From Gordonia polyisoprenivorans NBRC 16320 = JCM 10675 (GTDB lineage Bacteria; Actinomycetota; Actinomycetes; Mycobacteriales; Mycobacteriaceae): 64,000 nt of DNA. Location: positions 29,192 through 93,191 of the forward strand of contig NZ_BAEI01000009.1 of the NCBI RefSeq assembly GCF_000241325.1. The letters run 5' to 3'. The notes below the pieces were generated by a model. That model did no database searches. It had not been told where the DNA came from and saw only the letters and a list, made by a program, of their open reading frames with translations. Position numbers and translations under genes: made by a program. Shown one piece after another: positions 9,010-17,731 of the stretch (position 1 is the first letter of the stretch; each line of letters begins with the position of its first letter).

Positions 9010-9440
9010 CGTGGCAACGTGCCTTCGGGAACCTCGATGTTCTGCAGCCGCACCTGGCTGCGACTGACCATCCGGTCCTGGTCGTCGAAGATCTCCACCG
9101 CCCACAGCTGCTGTCGCCGCCCGCGGTGAATGGGACTGGTACGTGCGGTGATCGTGCCCGTACTGATCGAGCGGAGGAAGTCGGTGTTGTTGTTCACGCC
9201 GACCGCGGTGCCACCGATACCGGTCTCCTGCAACCAGTAGAAGCCGCTCATGCTGGCCGCACTCTCGGCCACGGCGCAGTAGACGCCGCCGTGCACGATC
9301 CCGAACGGCTGATGGTGCTTGGGGCCGAGTTCGAGAGTGGCGATCAGCCCGTCGATCGTCACCGACTCGATGACCGTGCCCAACTCGCTGTCGAGCCCGC
9401 GCCACCCGGTCGACTTCACGTACTCCTCGTTGCTCGTCAT
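9006..9440 (-). CDS. PaaI-family hotdog thioesterase (Rv1847-like)
   Basis: A 144-residue hotdog-fold thioesterase. The core HHQPFGIVHGGVYCAVAESAAS carries the HGG and the acidic catalytic residue of the PaaI/EntH clan, and GVNNNTDFLRSI matches the substrate-entry strand. Members hydrolyse aryl- or acyl-CoA thioesters. The start chosen is the ATG at 9440 (MTSNEEYVKSTGW); the frame is open for 24 more codons without similarity. The corresponding gene in M. tuberculosis (Rv1847) also lies between blaI and urease. Here it overlaps the DUF6986 gene by four bases. Confidence 0.85.
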   Translation of the reverse strand: MTSNEEYVKSTGWRGLDSELGTVIESVTIDGLIATLELGPKHHQPFGIVHGGVYCAVAESAASMSGFYWLQETGIGGTAVGVNNNTDFLRSISTGTITARTSPIHRGRRQQLWAVEIFDDQDRMVSRSQVRLQNIEVPEGTLPR

Positions 9441-9499
9441 GACGACAAGAGTGTCATGTCGGATGGAATCGGGGTGAGTCGAAAACGCCCCCGAGGAAC

Positions 9500-9593
9500 C
9501 GGTAGGCCCCACATCTCGTTGGAGATGTGGGGCCTACCGTGGCGTGGACCGGGGGTCTCTGCAGCCCTCAGGACTCTCGCGCGGTCCAACGGT
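9500..9593 (-). ncRNA. mrsI: Candidate MrsI iron-responsive small RNA
   Basis: A near-consensus promoter at 9599-9627 points leftward and predicts a start near 9593. About 94 bases later comes a perfect 18-bp hairpin (arms 9500-9517 and 9522-9539, loop GTTG), followed by a moderately T-rich tail. The 5' half can form a second stem (UGGACCG/CGGUCCA, arms near 9582-9588 and 9545-9551). No plausible ORF lies within. M. tuberculosis MrsI (ncRv11846) is an IdeR-controlled sRNA of about 100 nt, transcribed away from blaI towards Rv1847. Position, orientation, size and iron box all agree. The identification rests on synteny and architecture, not on sequence alignment. Confidence 0.72.
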
Positions 9594-9598
9594 TACTT

Positions 9599-9627
9599 AA
9601 TGTAGGCTAGCCTTACCAAGCTGTCAA
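9599..9627 (-). promoter_or_regulatory. Sigma-70-type promoter with overlapping IdeR/DtxR-like iron box
   Basis: On the minus strand TTGACA (9627-9622), a 17-base spacer and TACATT (9604-9599) form an almost ideal promoter. Within the spacer and the -10, positions 9602-9620 read GTAGGCTAGCCTTACCAAG on the plus strand. This matches about 13 of 19 positions of the IdeR/DtxR consensus TTAGGTTAGGCTAACCTAA. A repressor bound here would block the promoter when iron is plentiful. The site drives the candidate MrsI RNA and may also serve the thioesterase gene by read-through. Confidence 0.7.
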
Positions 9628-9743
9628 GCATGGTGGGCGACACCGGGTGAAGATCCAGGTCACACGCCATAACCACACACAGCGCCACCGACACGGTCGC
9701 GCTCTACGAGTCGGATGCGGCATCGAGGAGAATCGGCAGTAAA

Positions 9744-10142
9744 ATGCGAAAGATGAACGGATTGGGAGACCTCGAGCGGGCAGTCATGGACACGCTGTGG
9801 GCCACTCCCACCCCACAGACGGTCCGACAGGTCCACGAATCACTCTCGGAGAACAGGTCACTGGCCTACACGACGGTGATGACGGTCCTACAGCGCCTGG
9901 CCAAGAAGAATCTGGTCACCCAGATCCGTGAGGACCGCGCCCACAAGTACGTGCCGACACATCCGCGCGAAGACCTGGTTGCCTCGCTGATGGTCGACGC
10001 CCTGAGCGAAGCCGACGCCCCTGGTTCCCGCCACGCGGCGCTGGTCTCGTTCGTCGGTCGGGTCGGAGCCGACGAGGCCGCCGCCCTGCGCCACGCGCTC
10101 GATGAGCTCGAAGCCGCCCGTGCGCCGCACGAAACCGGCTAG
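9744..10142 (+). CDS. blaI: BlaI/MecI family transcriptional repressor
   Basis: A 132-residue winged-helix repressor. GLGDLERAVMDTLW, then TVRQVHESL and AYTTVMTVLQRLAKKNLV, form the BlaI HTH with its recognition helix. The C-terminal half is the dimerisation region that a BlaR1-type protease would cleave. In M. tuberculosis BlaI (Rv1846c) represses the beta-lactamase and other genes. It is followed 47 bases later by an M56 peptidase on the same strand, the usual BlaI-BlaR arrangement. No beta-lactamase gene is in the window. Start ATG 9744 or 9753; both lie behind a weak GAGGAG site. Confidence 0.9.
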   Translation: MRKMNGLGDLERAVMDTLWATPTPQTVRQVHESLSENRSLAYTTVMTVLQRLAKKNLVTQIREDRAHKYVPTHPREDLVASLMVDALSEADAPGSRHAALVSFVGRVGADEAAALRHALDELEAARAPHETG

Positions 10143-10189
10143 ATTCACCTGACACAGCCCGCACAGCCCAACCGCGAGGACAGCCAACG

Positions 10190-11143
10190 ATGACCGCCCT
10201 TCTCTTCGGCATCCTGACGTTGCTGTTGGTCGGTCCCGTTCCGGAGGCCCTGTCCCGCGCCGCGTGGCCGATTCGCGCGCCACGCGCGGCGATGACGCTG
10301 TGGCAGGCGATAGCCCTGGCCGCGGTGCTCTCGGCGTTCAGTTGCGGACTCGCGATCGCGGCGAATCTCCTCGCCCCCGGTGCCGACGGCACCCCGACCA
10401 CCCACCCGCTGCACGAGATCGAACGTCTCGGCATCCCGCTGTGGTCGATCTACATCTCGGTCTTCGCCCTCACCCTGCTGATCGGCGCGCGGTTGTTGTT
10501 CACCGTGATCCGCGTCGGGGTGCGCACCCGCGCCCGCCGGGCCAACCACCGCCAACTGATCGACATCCTCGACGCCTGCGATCGCTCGGATCACACCCAT
10601 CCGCTGTTCGCACGTGACATCCGCATGCTCGACGTGAGCGAACCGCTCGCGTATTGCCTGCCCGGCCTGCGTCAACGTGTCGTGCTCTCCGAAGGTGTGG
10701 TGTCCCGACTGACCCGCGACGAACTGATCGCGGTCATCGCGCACGAACGCGCCCACCTGCGCGCACGGCACGATCTGGTGCTCGAGGCGTTCATCGCACT
10801 CCACGAGGCATTCCCACGGTTCGTCCGCAGCAGTTCGGCCCTCGACGCGGTGAAGCTGCTCGTCGAGGCCCTCGCCGACGACCAGGCCGTCCGCGCCACC
10901 GCGCCGACCACCCTTGGTCGTGCGCTCGTCGCCTGCGCCGACGCGGTCGCCCCGCGCGGAGCGATGGCCGTCGGCGGCCCCACCACCCTCGCCCGGGTCA
11001 ACCGTCTCTGTCACGACCGGCCCACCCCCCTGCTCGCGCTGGCCGCCTATGCCACCGCCGTGGCGATCCTCGTGGTACCCACCCTCGCGGTGGCCATCCC
11101 CTGGCTGACCGAGATCAGTCGGCTCCTCACGGCCCATCACTGA
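10190..11143 (+). CDS. M56 family membrane metallopeptidase (BlaR1-like protease domain, Rv1845c-like)
   Basis: A 317-residue integral membrane zinc protease. Transmembrane stretches are visible at about residues 1-20, 36-58, 85-105 and near the C-terminus (290-310). The zinc motif HERAH sits in VIAHERAHLRARHDL, preceded by a typical LSEGVV segment. It resembles the protease half of BlaR1/MecR1 but lacks the extracellular penicillin-binding sensor domain, so the inducing signal is unknown. It probably inactivates the adjacent BlaI. A GAGGACAG ribosome site precedes the ATG. Confidence 0.88.
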   Translation: MTALLFGILTLLLVGPVPEALSRAAWPIRAPRAAMTLWQAIALAAVLSAFSCGLAIAANLLAPGADGTPTTHPLHEIERLGIPLWSIYISVFALTLLIGARLLFTVIRVGVRTRARRANHRQLIDILDACDRSDHTHPLFARDIRMLDVSEPLAYCLPGLRQRVVLSEGVVSRLTRDELIAVIAHERAHLRARHDLVLEAFIALHEAFPRFVRSSSALDAVKLLVEALADDQAVRATAPTTLGRALVACADAVAPRGAMAVGGPTTLARVNRLCHDRPTPLLALAAYATAVAILVVPTLAVAIPWLTEISRLLTAHH

Positions 11144-11218
11144 CCGACGACATCGGCATCGGCCGGCACGGGTCACCCGACAACGCGCACCGGACCCGAT
11201 AACCCATAGGCTGGGGAC

Positions 11219-12676
11219 ATGACCAACTCCGCCTCGTCTTCTCCTGCCACCAAGGCCCAGATCGGCGTCACCGGCCTGGCCGTGATGGGCTCGAACATCG
11301 CCCGCAACTTCGCCCGCCACGGGTACACCGTCGCCCTGCACAACCGCAGCATCGCCAAGACCGACGCGCTGATCCGCGACCACGGCAGCGAGGGTGCATT
11401 CATCCGCACCGAGAGCATCGCCGAGTTCATCGATGCACTCGAGAAGCCTCGACGCGTGCTGATCATGGTCAAGGCCGGCGACGCCACCGACGCGGTCATC
11501 AACGAACTCGCCGACGCCATGGAGACCGGCGACATCATCATCGACGGCGGCAACTCGCTCTATACCGACACCATCCGCCGCGAGAAGGCGATGGCCGAAC
11601 GCGGACTGCACTTCGTCGGCGCCGGGATCTCCGGCGGCGAGGAGGGCGCGCTCAACGGACCGTCGATCATGCCCGGAGGCCCGGCCGAGTCCTACAAGTC
11701 ACTGGGCCCGCTGCTGGAGTCGATCTCCGCCCACGTCGACGGCGAACCGTGCTGTACCCACATCGGCCCCGACGGCAGCGGACACTTCGTCAAGATGGTG
11801 CACAACGGCATCGAGTACGCCGACATGCAACTCATCGGCGAGGCCTACGACCTGATGCGCCGCGTCCTGGGCATGCCCGTCGCCGACATCGCCGAGGTCT
11901 TCGACGGCTGGAACTCCGGCGACCTCGAGAGCTATCTGGTCGAGATCACCGCGCAGGTACTCGCCCAGGTCGACGCCGCCACCGGCACGCCACTCGTCGA
12001 CGTCATCGTCGACGCCGCCGGGCAGAAGGGCACCGGTCGCTGGACGGTCAAATCGGCACTCGATCTCGGAATCCCGACCACCGGCATCGCCGAAGCCGTG
12101 TTCGCCCGCGCCCTCTCCAGCGCCACCGATCAGCGTGCCGCCGCACAAGGACTCGCCGGCGGCACCCCCGGCGCCGCCCCCACCGACACCGCGGCGTTCA
12201 TCGACGACATCCGCGCCGCGCTCTACGCCTCCAAGGTGGTCGCCTACGCCCAGGGCTTCGACCAGATCGCGGCGGGCAGCAAGGAATACGGCTGGAACGT
12301 CGATCCGGGCGCACTGGCCACCATCTGGCGCGGCGGATGCATCATCCGCGCCCAGTTCCTCAACCGCATCCGCGAGGCCTACGCCGAGAACCCGGACCTG
12401 CCGAGCCTGCTGCTCGCCCCGTACTTCCGCGAGGCCGTCGAATCCGGTGTCGACGCCTGGCGCCGCGTGGTGGCCACCGCGGCGACCGTCGGGGTCCCGG
12501 TCCCGGCCTTCGCCTCGTCACTGTCCTACTACGACGCGCTGCGCAGCGAACGCCTACCCGCCGCGCTGACCCAGGGCCTGCGCGACTACTTCGGCGCGCA
12601 CACCTACCAGCGCACCGACAAGCCCGGCACCTTCCACACACTGTGGGGCGGCGACCGCAGCGAAGTCGAGCAGTAG
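11219..12676 (+). CDS. gnd: 6-phosphogluconate dehydrogenase (decarboxylating)
   Basis: A 485-residue enzyme of the oxidative pentose phosphate pathway that makes ribulose-5-phosphate, CO2 and NADPH. The dinucleotide-binding GLAVMGSNIARNFARHG is at the N-terminus, followed by HNRS typical of NADP-dependent forms. The substrate motif reads KMVHNGIEYADMQLI, and the C-terminus ends in the tail AHTYQRTDKPGTFHTLWGG. Length matches the dimeric long-chain class. A TAGGCT -10-like hexamer lies six bases before the ATG with no ribosome site, suggesting a leaderless transcript. It corresponds to Rv1844c (gnd1). Confidence 0.96.
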   Translation: MTNSASSSPATKAQIGVTGLAVMGSNIARNFARHGYTVALHNRSIAKTDALIRDHGSEGAFIRTESIAEFIDALEKPRRVLIMVKAGDATDAVINELADAMETGDIIIDGGNSLYTDTIRREKAMAERGLHFVGAGISGGEEGALNGPSIMPGGPAESYKSLGPLLESISAHVDGEPCCTHIGPDGSGHFVKMVHNGIEYADMQLIGEAYDLMRRVLGMPVADIAEVFDGWNSGDLESYLVEITAQVLAQVDAATGTPLVDVIVDAAGQKGTGRWTVKSALDLGIPTTGIAEAVFARALSSATDQRAAAQGLAGGTPGAAPTDTAAFIDDIRAALYASKVVAYAQGFDQIAAGSKEYGWNVDPGALATIWRGGCIIRAQFLNRIREAYAENPDLPSLLLAPYFREAVESGVDAWRRVVATAATVGVPVPAFASSLSYYDALRSERLPAALTQGLRDYFGAHTYQRTDKPGTFHTLWGGDRSEVEQ

Positions 12677-14161
<1,485 letters not shown>

Positions 14162-14168
14162 GCGCCTG

Positions 14169-15617
14169 GTGCAGATCGTCCTCTACGTCGCCGGCCTGGT
14201 CGGCTTCGTCGCGCTCACCCTGGGCACGGCCCTGTTCGTCGCCGCGGAATTCTCGCTCACCGCACTCGAGCGCTCGGTCATCGACTCCGACGTCACCAAC
14301 CGTGGTGATCGCCGCGCACGGATGGTGCAGCGCGCCCACCGCACACTGTCGTTCCAGCTCTCCGGAGCCCAACTCGGCATCACCATCACCACACTGGTCA
14401 CCGGTTACATCGCCGAACCCGTTCTGGCGCAACTGATCACACCCGGACTCAAGGCGCTGGGACTCGGCTCCGGCGCGGCCGGGGGCATCTCCCTGGCACT
14501 GTCGTTGCTCATCGCGACGTCGTTGTCGATGGTGCTCGGCGAGCTGGTGCCGAAGAATCTCGCCATCGCCCACCCGTTGTCGGTGGCCCGCGCAACGGCC
14601 GGACCGATGACCATCTTCTCGGCGATGTTCCGCTACGTCATCAACGGCCTCAACGGCTCGGCCAACTGGGTGGTCCGCCGCCTCGGTATCGAGCCGGCCG
14701 AAGAGCTCCGCTCCGGGCGTTCGCCGCAGGAGTTGGCGTCGCTGGTGCGCAACTCGGCGCGGCAGGGCTCCATCGACGAGGACACCGCGACCCTGGTGAA
14801 CCGTTCACTGCGATTCGGCGAACTCACCGCCGAGGATCTGATGACCCCGCGCGTCACGGTGGAATGCCTCGACCGTGATGCCAGCGTGCGTGACCTCGTC
14901 ATCGCCTGCTCGGCCACCGGACATTCCCGGTTTCCCGTCGTCGACGACGGCGACCTCGACGATCTCATCGGCGTCGTGCACATCAAACAGGCCTTCACCG
15001 TCGCCCCCGACGAGCAGTCGACGACCACGGTCGCCGCCCTGGCCCGTCCCGTCGGCCGGGTACCGGTGACGCTGGACGGCGACGCGCTCATGGAGCGCAT
15101 CCGCGCCGACGGCATGGAGATGTGCGTGGTCATCGACGAGTACGGCGGGACCGCGGGCATCGTGACGACCGAGGACCTCATCGAGGAGATCCTCGGCGAC
15201 GTCACCGACGAGCACGACGACGAACACCCCGACGTCCAGGCTGACGGGGAGGGTTATCTCTGCGCGGGTCTGCTGCGGGTCGACGAGCTGTACGAGGCCA
15301 CCGGATATCGGGCGCCGGACGGCTCCTACGACACCCTCGGCGGTCTGGTCATGTTCGTCCTCGGACGCATCCCGCAGGCCGGCGACTCGGTCGAGCTGCC
15401 ACTGCGGACTCCGGTGATCGATCCCGACCCAGATGACGACGACGAGTCCGACGACGCCGACGGTGAGCTCAGCGACCAACGATGGCGTGCGACGGTGACC
15501 GAGATGGACGGCAGGCGGGTCGACGTCGTGTCGCTGCAGCCGATCTCCGACGATCCGGCCCCGGACTCGTTGGCGGCTCGTTTCCATTGGAACTCCGACG
15601 CGGCGGGTGAGCGATGA
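14169..15617 (+). CDS. CNNM/HlyC-CorC family membrane protein with CBS pair (Rv1842c-like)
   Basis: A 482-residue protein starting at GTG 14169. The N-terminal DUF21/CNNM membrane domain (about 1-190) has four hydrophobic segments and the SLSMVLGELVPKNLAIAHP block. A CBS pair follows (about 215-340: EDLMTPRVTVECL, GTAGIVTTEDLIEEILGDV), then a CorC/HlyC transporter-associated domain. Members are implicated in Mg or cobalt export or homeostasis; the hemolysin label is historical. An acidic Asp/Glu linker interrupts the last domain near 418-432. Its stop overlaps the next gene's start by four bases (ATGA). Confidence 0.88.
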   Translation: MQIVLYVAGLVGFVALTLGTALFVAAEFSLTALERSVIDSDVTNRGDRRARMVQRAHRTLSFQLSGAQLGITITTLVTGYIAEPVLAQLITPGLKALGLGSGAAGGISLALSLLIATSLSMVLGELVPKNLAIAHPLSVARATAGPMTIFSAMFRYVINGLNGSANWVVRRLGIEPAEELRSGRSPQELASLVRNSARQGSIDEDTATLVNRSLRFGELTAEDLMTPRVTVECLDRDASVRDLVIACSATGHSRFPVVDDGDLDDLIGVVHIKQAFTVAPDEQSTTTVAALARPVGRVPVTLDGDALMERIRADGMEMCVVIDEYGGTAGIVTTEDLIEEILGDVTDEHDDEHPDVQADGEGYLCAGLLRVDELYEATGYRAPDGSYDTLGGLVMFVLGRIPQAGDSVELPLRTPVIDPDPDDDDESDDADGELSDQRWRATVTEMDGRRVDVVSLQPISDDPAPDSLAARFHWNSDAAGER

Positions 15618-16690
15618 ACGACATCAGCGCCGTGGTGCTGGCGGTGGTGTTGCTGGCCGGCAACGCCTTCTTCGTCGGCGCGGAATTCTCGCTCATCTCC
15701 GCGCGACGCGACCGACTCGAGGCGCTCGCCGAGGACGGCAAGGCCCGGGCCCGCACCGTGATCCGGGCGGGCGAGCACCTGTCCTTGATGCTGGCCGGAG
15801 CGCAGCTGGGCATCACGGTCTGCTCGATCCTGCTCGGACGTGTCGCCGAACCTGCGGTGGCGCATCTCATCGAGGGACCCCTGGACCTGGTGCACATTCC
15901 CGAGCAGGTGGTGCATCCGATCGCCTTTGCGATCGCCCTCGCACTGGTGGTGGTGTTGCACATCCTGCTCGGCGAGATGGTGCCCAAGAACATCGCGCTG
16001 GCCGGACCGGAGACCTCGGCGATGCTGCTGGTACCCGTGCATCTGGCGTTCATCAAGATCGCGCGGCCGTTCATCAGCGTCTACAACTGGCTGGCGAACA
16101 TCACGTTGCGTGCGATGCGGGTGGAACCCAAGGACGAGCTGGATTCGTCGGTGTCACCGGTCGAGCTCGCCCAGATGCTCGGCGAGTCCCGCGAGGAGGG
16201 ACTCATCGACGCCGAGGAGCACGACCGACTCGATCGCGCGCTGCGGTCGGTGAGCCGGACCGTGGCCGAGGTGATGATCCCGCTGGACCGGATGCGCAGC
16301 GTAGACGTCGAGCGCGACCCGCAGACCGGCGGCAGCGGCCCCACCCTCGGCGCGGTGGAGCGTGCGGTCAGCGCCACCGGGTTCTCCCGATTCCCGGTCC
16401 GTGGCCCGGACGGCACCTACACCGGCTATCTGCACCTGAAGGACATCCTCGACGACATTCTCGACGAACGAATCGGCCCCGACACCGTCATCGGTGTCGA
16501 CAAGGTCCGTCCGCTGCCGGTGATCGCCGCCGACACCCCGCTCGACGAGGCCACCGGCGTCCTGCGGCGGACCAGCTCGCATCTGGGTGCGGTCGTCGAC
16601 GACACCGGCCGGACGGTCGGGATCGTCGCCCTGGCCGACCTCGTCGAGGAGTTCGTCGGGACGGTCCGCGACGAGACCCATCGGATCTGA
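15614..16690 (+). CDS. CNNM family membrane protein with CBS pair (Rv1841c-like)
   Basis: A 358-residue paralogue of the preceding gene. It has the N-terminal DUF21 membrane domain (NAFFVGAEFSLISARRDRLE, then LHILLGEMVPKNIALAGPE) and a CBS pair (VAEVMIPLDRMRSV; GYLHLKDILDDILDE; GIVALADLVEEFVG), but no C-terminal CorC/HlyC domain. The tandem long and short forms, joined by ATGA overlap, probably form a heteromeric membrane complex for divalent cation handling. The same tandem arrangement exists in mycobacteria. Confidence 0.87.
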   Translation: MNDISAVVLAVVLLAGNAFFVGAEFSLISARRDRLEALAEDGKARARTVIRAGEHLSLMLAGAQLGITVCSILLGRVAEPAVAHLIEGPLDLVHIPEQVVHPIAFAIALALVVVLHILLGEMVPKNIALAGPETSAMLLVPVHLAFIKIARPFISVYNWLANITLRAMRVEPKDELDSSVSPVELAQMLGESREEGLIDAEEHDRLDRALRSVSRTVAEVMIPLDRMRSVDVERDPQTGGSGPTLGAVERAVSATGFSRFPVRGPDGTYTGYLHLKDILDDILDERIGPDTVIGVDKVRPLPVIAADTPLDEATGVLRRTSSHLGAVVDDTGRTVGIVALADLVEEFVGTVRDETHRI

Positions 16691-16691
16691 C

Positions 16692-17633
16692 GTGATCGGC
16701 GAGACCCTCGCTCCCGCACAGTGGCACGCGCAGCGCGATGCCCACGCGCGACGTGTCGAGGAGCTGATCGGTCCGTACCTGCGTGAGCGTCGGCGCGGTG
16801 GCCGTCATCCGGTGCTCGACTTCCTGTTCACCTATTATTCGTCGCGTCCCTCCCATGTGCGGCGGTGGCATCCCGGGTACGGGGTCGTCCTGCGCATCGA
16901 CGACACCGCCCACGATCAGGCCTGGGCTCGGGAGGTCGGCACGCTGCGCGGCTATCACCACACGACCGCGGGCATCACCGTCGATCCGGCCTACCTGCGC
17001 CGTCGCCTCGATGCCGTGCGGTCCGCACGGGACCTGCTCACCCGGACCGCTGCCAGGCCTGCGCGCCTCGGGTGCTTCGGGCTGCACGAGTGGGCAATGG
17101 TGTACCGCACCACCGACACCCGGCACGCTGCGCCCCTGCGGCTCGGCGCCGCGGGCACCGATGCGGTGGTCGAGGCCATGCCGTTGCGCTGCACCCACTT
17201 CGACGCGTTCCGGTTCTTCACCGACCCCGCCCGCCCCCGCAACGAACGGCCCCTGGGCCCCGATGACCGGCTCGCCACCGACCAACCCGGCTGTCTGCAC
17301 GTGTCGATGGACCTCTATCGCACCTGCTTCACCCTGGCCCCGCTGCTCGATTCGGCGCTGACGCTGGACGCCTTCGAGCTCGCCCGCGACGCCCGGGAGA
17401 TCGACATGCGCGCGAGTCCCTACGATCTGCGGTCGCTCGGGTACGAGCCGATCGCGGTGGAGACCGCGGCCGGACGCGCGCTCTACGTCCGCGAGCAGAC
17501 CGCACTCACCCGCCGCGCCGCCGCGGTCCGGACGCGGATCGTCGCGGCGATCGACGCGCTGCCCGGCGTCGACGAACCGCCCTGCGCAGAGCCGACCGGG
17601 CCCGCCGGCGATGTTTCCCGGCGAGTAACATAG
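16692..17633 (+). CDS. Conserved actinobacterial protein, commonly labelled 3-methyladenine DNA glycosylase
   Basis: A 313-residue cytoplasmic protein starting at GTG 16692, one base after the preceding stop. It is rich in Arg, His and Trp: [20 protein letters not shown] near the start, [36 protein letters not shown] and [15 protein letters not shown]. Homologues in Rhodococcus and Gordonia are often annotated as 3-methyladenine DNA glycosylase. I see no helix-hairpin-helix or AlkA-type catalytic Asp motif to support that, so the function should be taken as unknown. It is probably in one transcript with the CNNM genes. Confidence 0.6.
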   Translation: MIGETLAPAQWHAQRDAHARRVEELIGPYLRERRRGGRHPVLDFLFTYYSSRPSHVRRWHPGYGVVLRIDDTAHDQAWAREVGTLRGYHHTTAGITVDPAYLRRRLDAVRSARDLLTRTAARPARLGCFGLHEWAMVYRTTDTRHAAPLRLGAAGTDAVVEAMPLRCTHFDAFRFFTDPARPRNERPLGPDDRLATDQPGCLHVSMDLYRTCFTLAPLLDSALTLDAFELARDAREIDMRASPYDLRSLGYEPIAVETAAGRALYVREQTALTRRAAAVRTRIVAAIDALPGVDEPPCAEPTGPAGDVSRRVT

Positions 17634-17731
17634 GTGGCCGCACACCGCAGAACCACGACTTTCACACCCCGTCTGAGCACCTCGGTGCCGTGGGGGTGAG
17701 TGCTGTGGGGACCACACGAAGGAAGGCGCAC

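Noticed and set aside
9500..9539. Hairpin as an insertion-sequence terminal inverted repeat
   Set aside because: The arms are separated by four bases only, no transposase is present, and the context is a conserved sRNA position.
9744..11143. Complete beta-lactam-sensing bla operon
   Set aside because: No beta-lactamase is present and the M56 protein lacks the penicillin-binding sensor domain.
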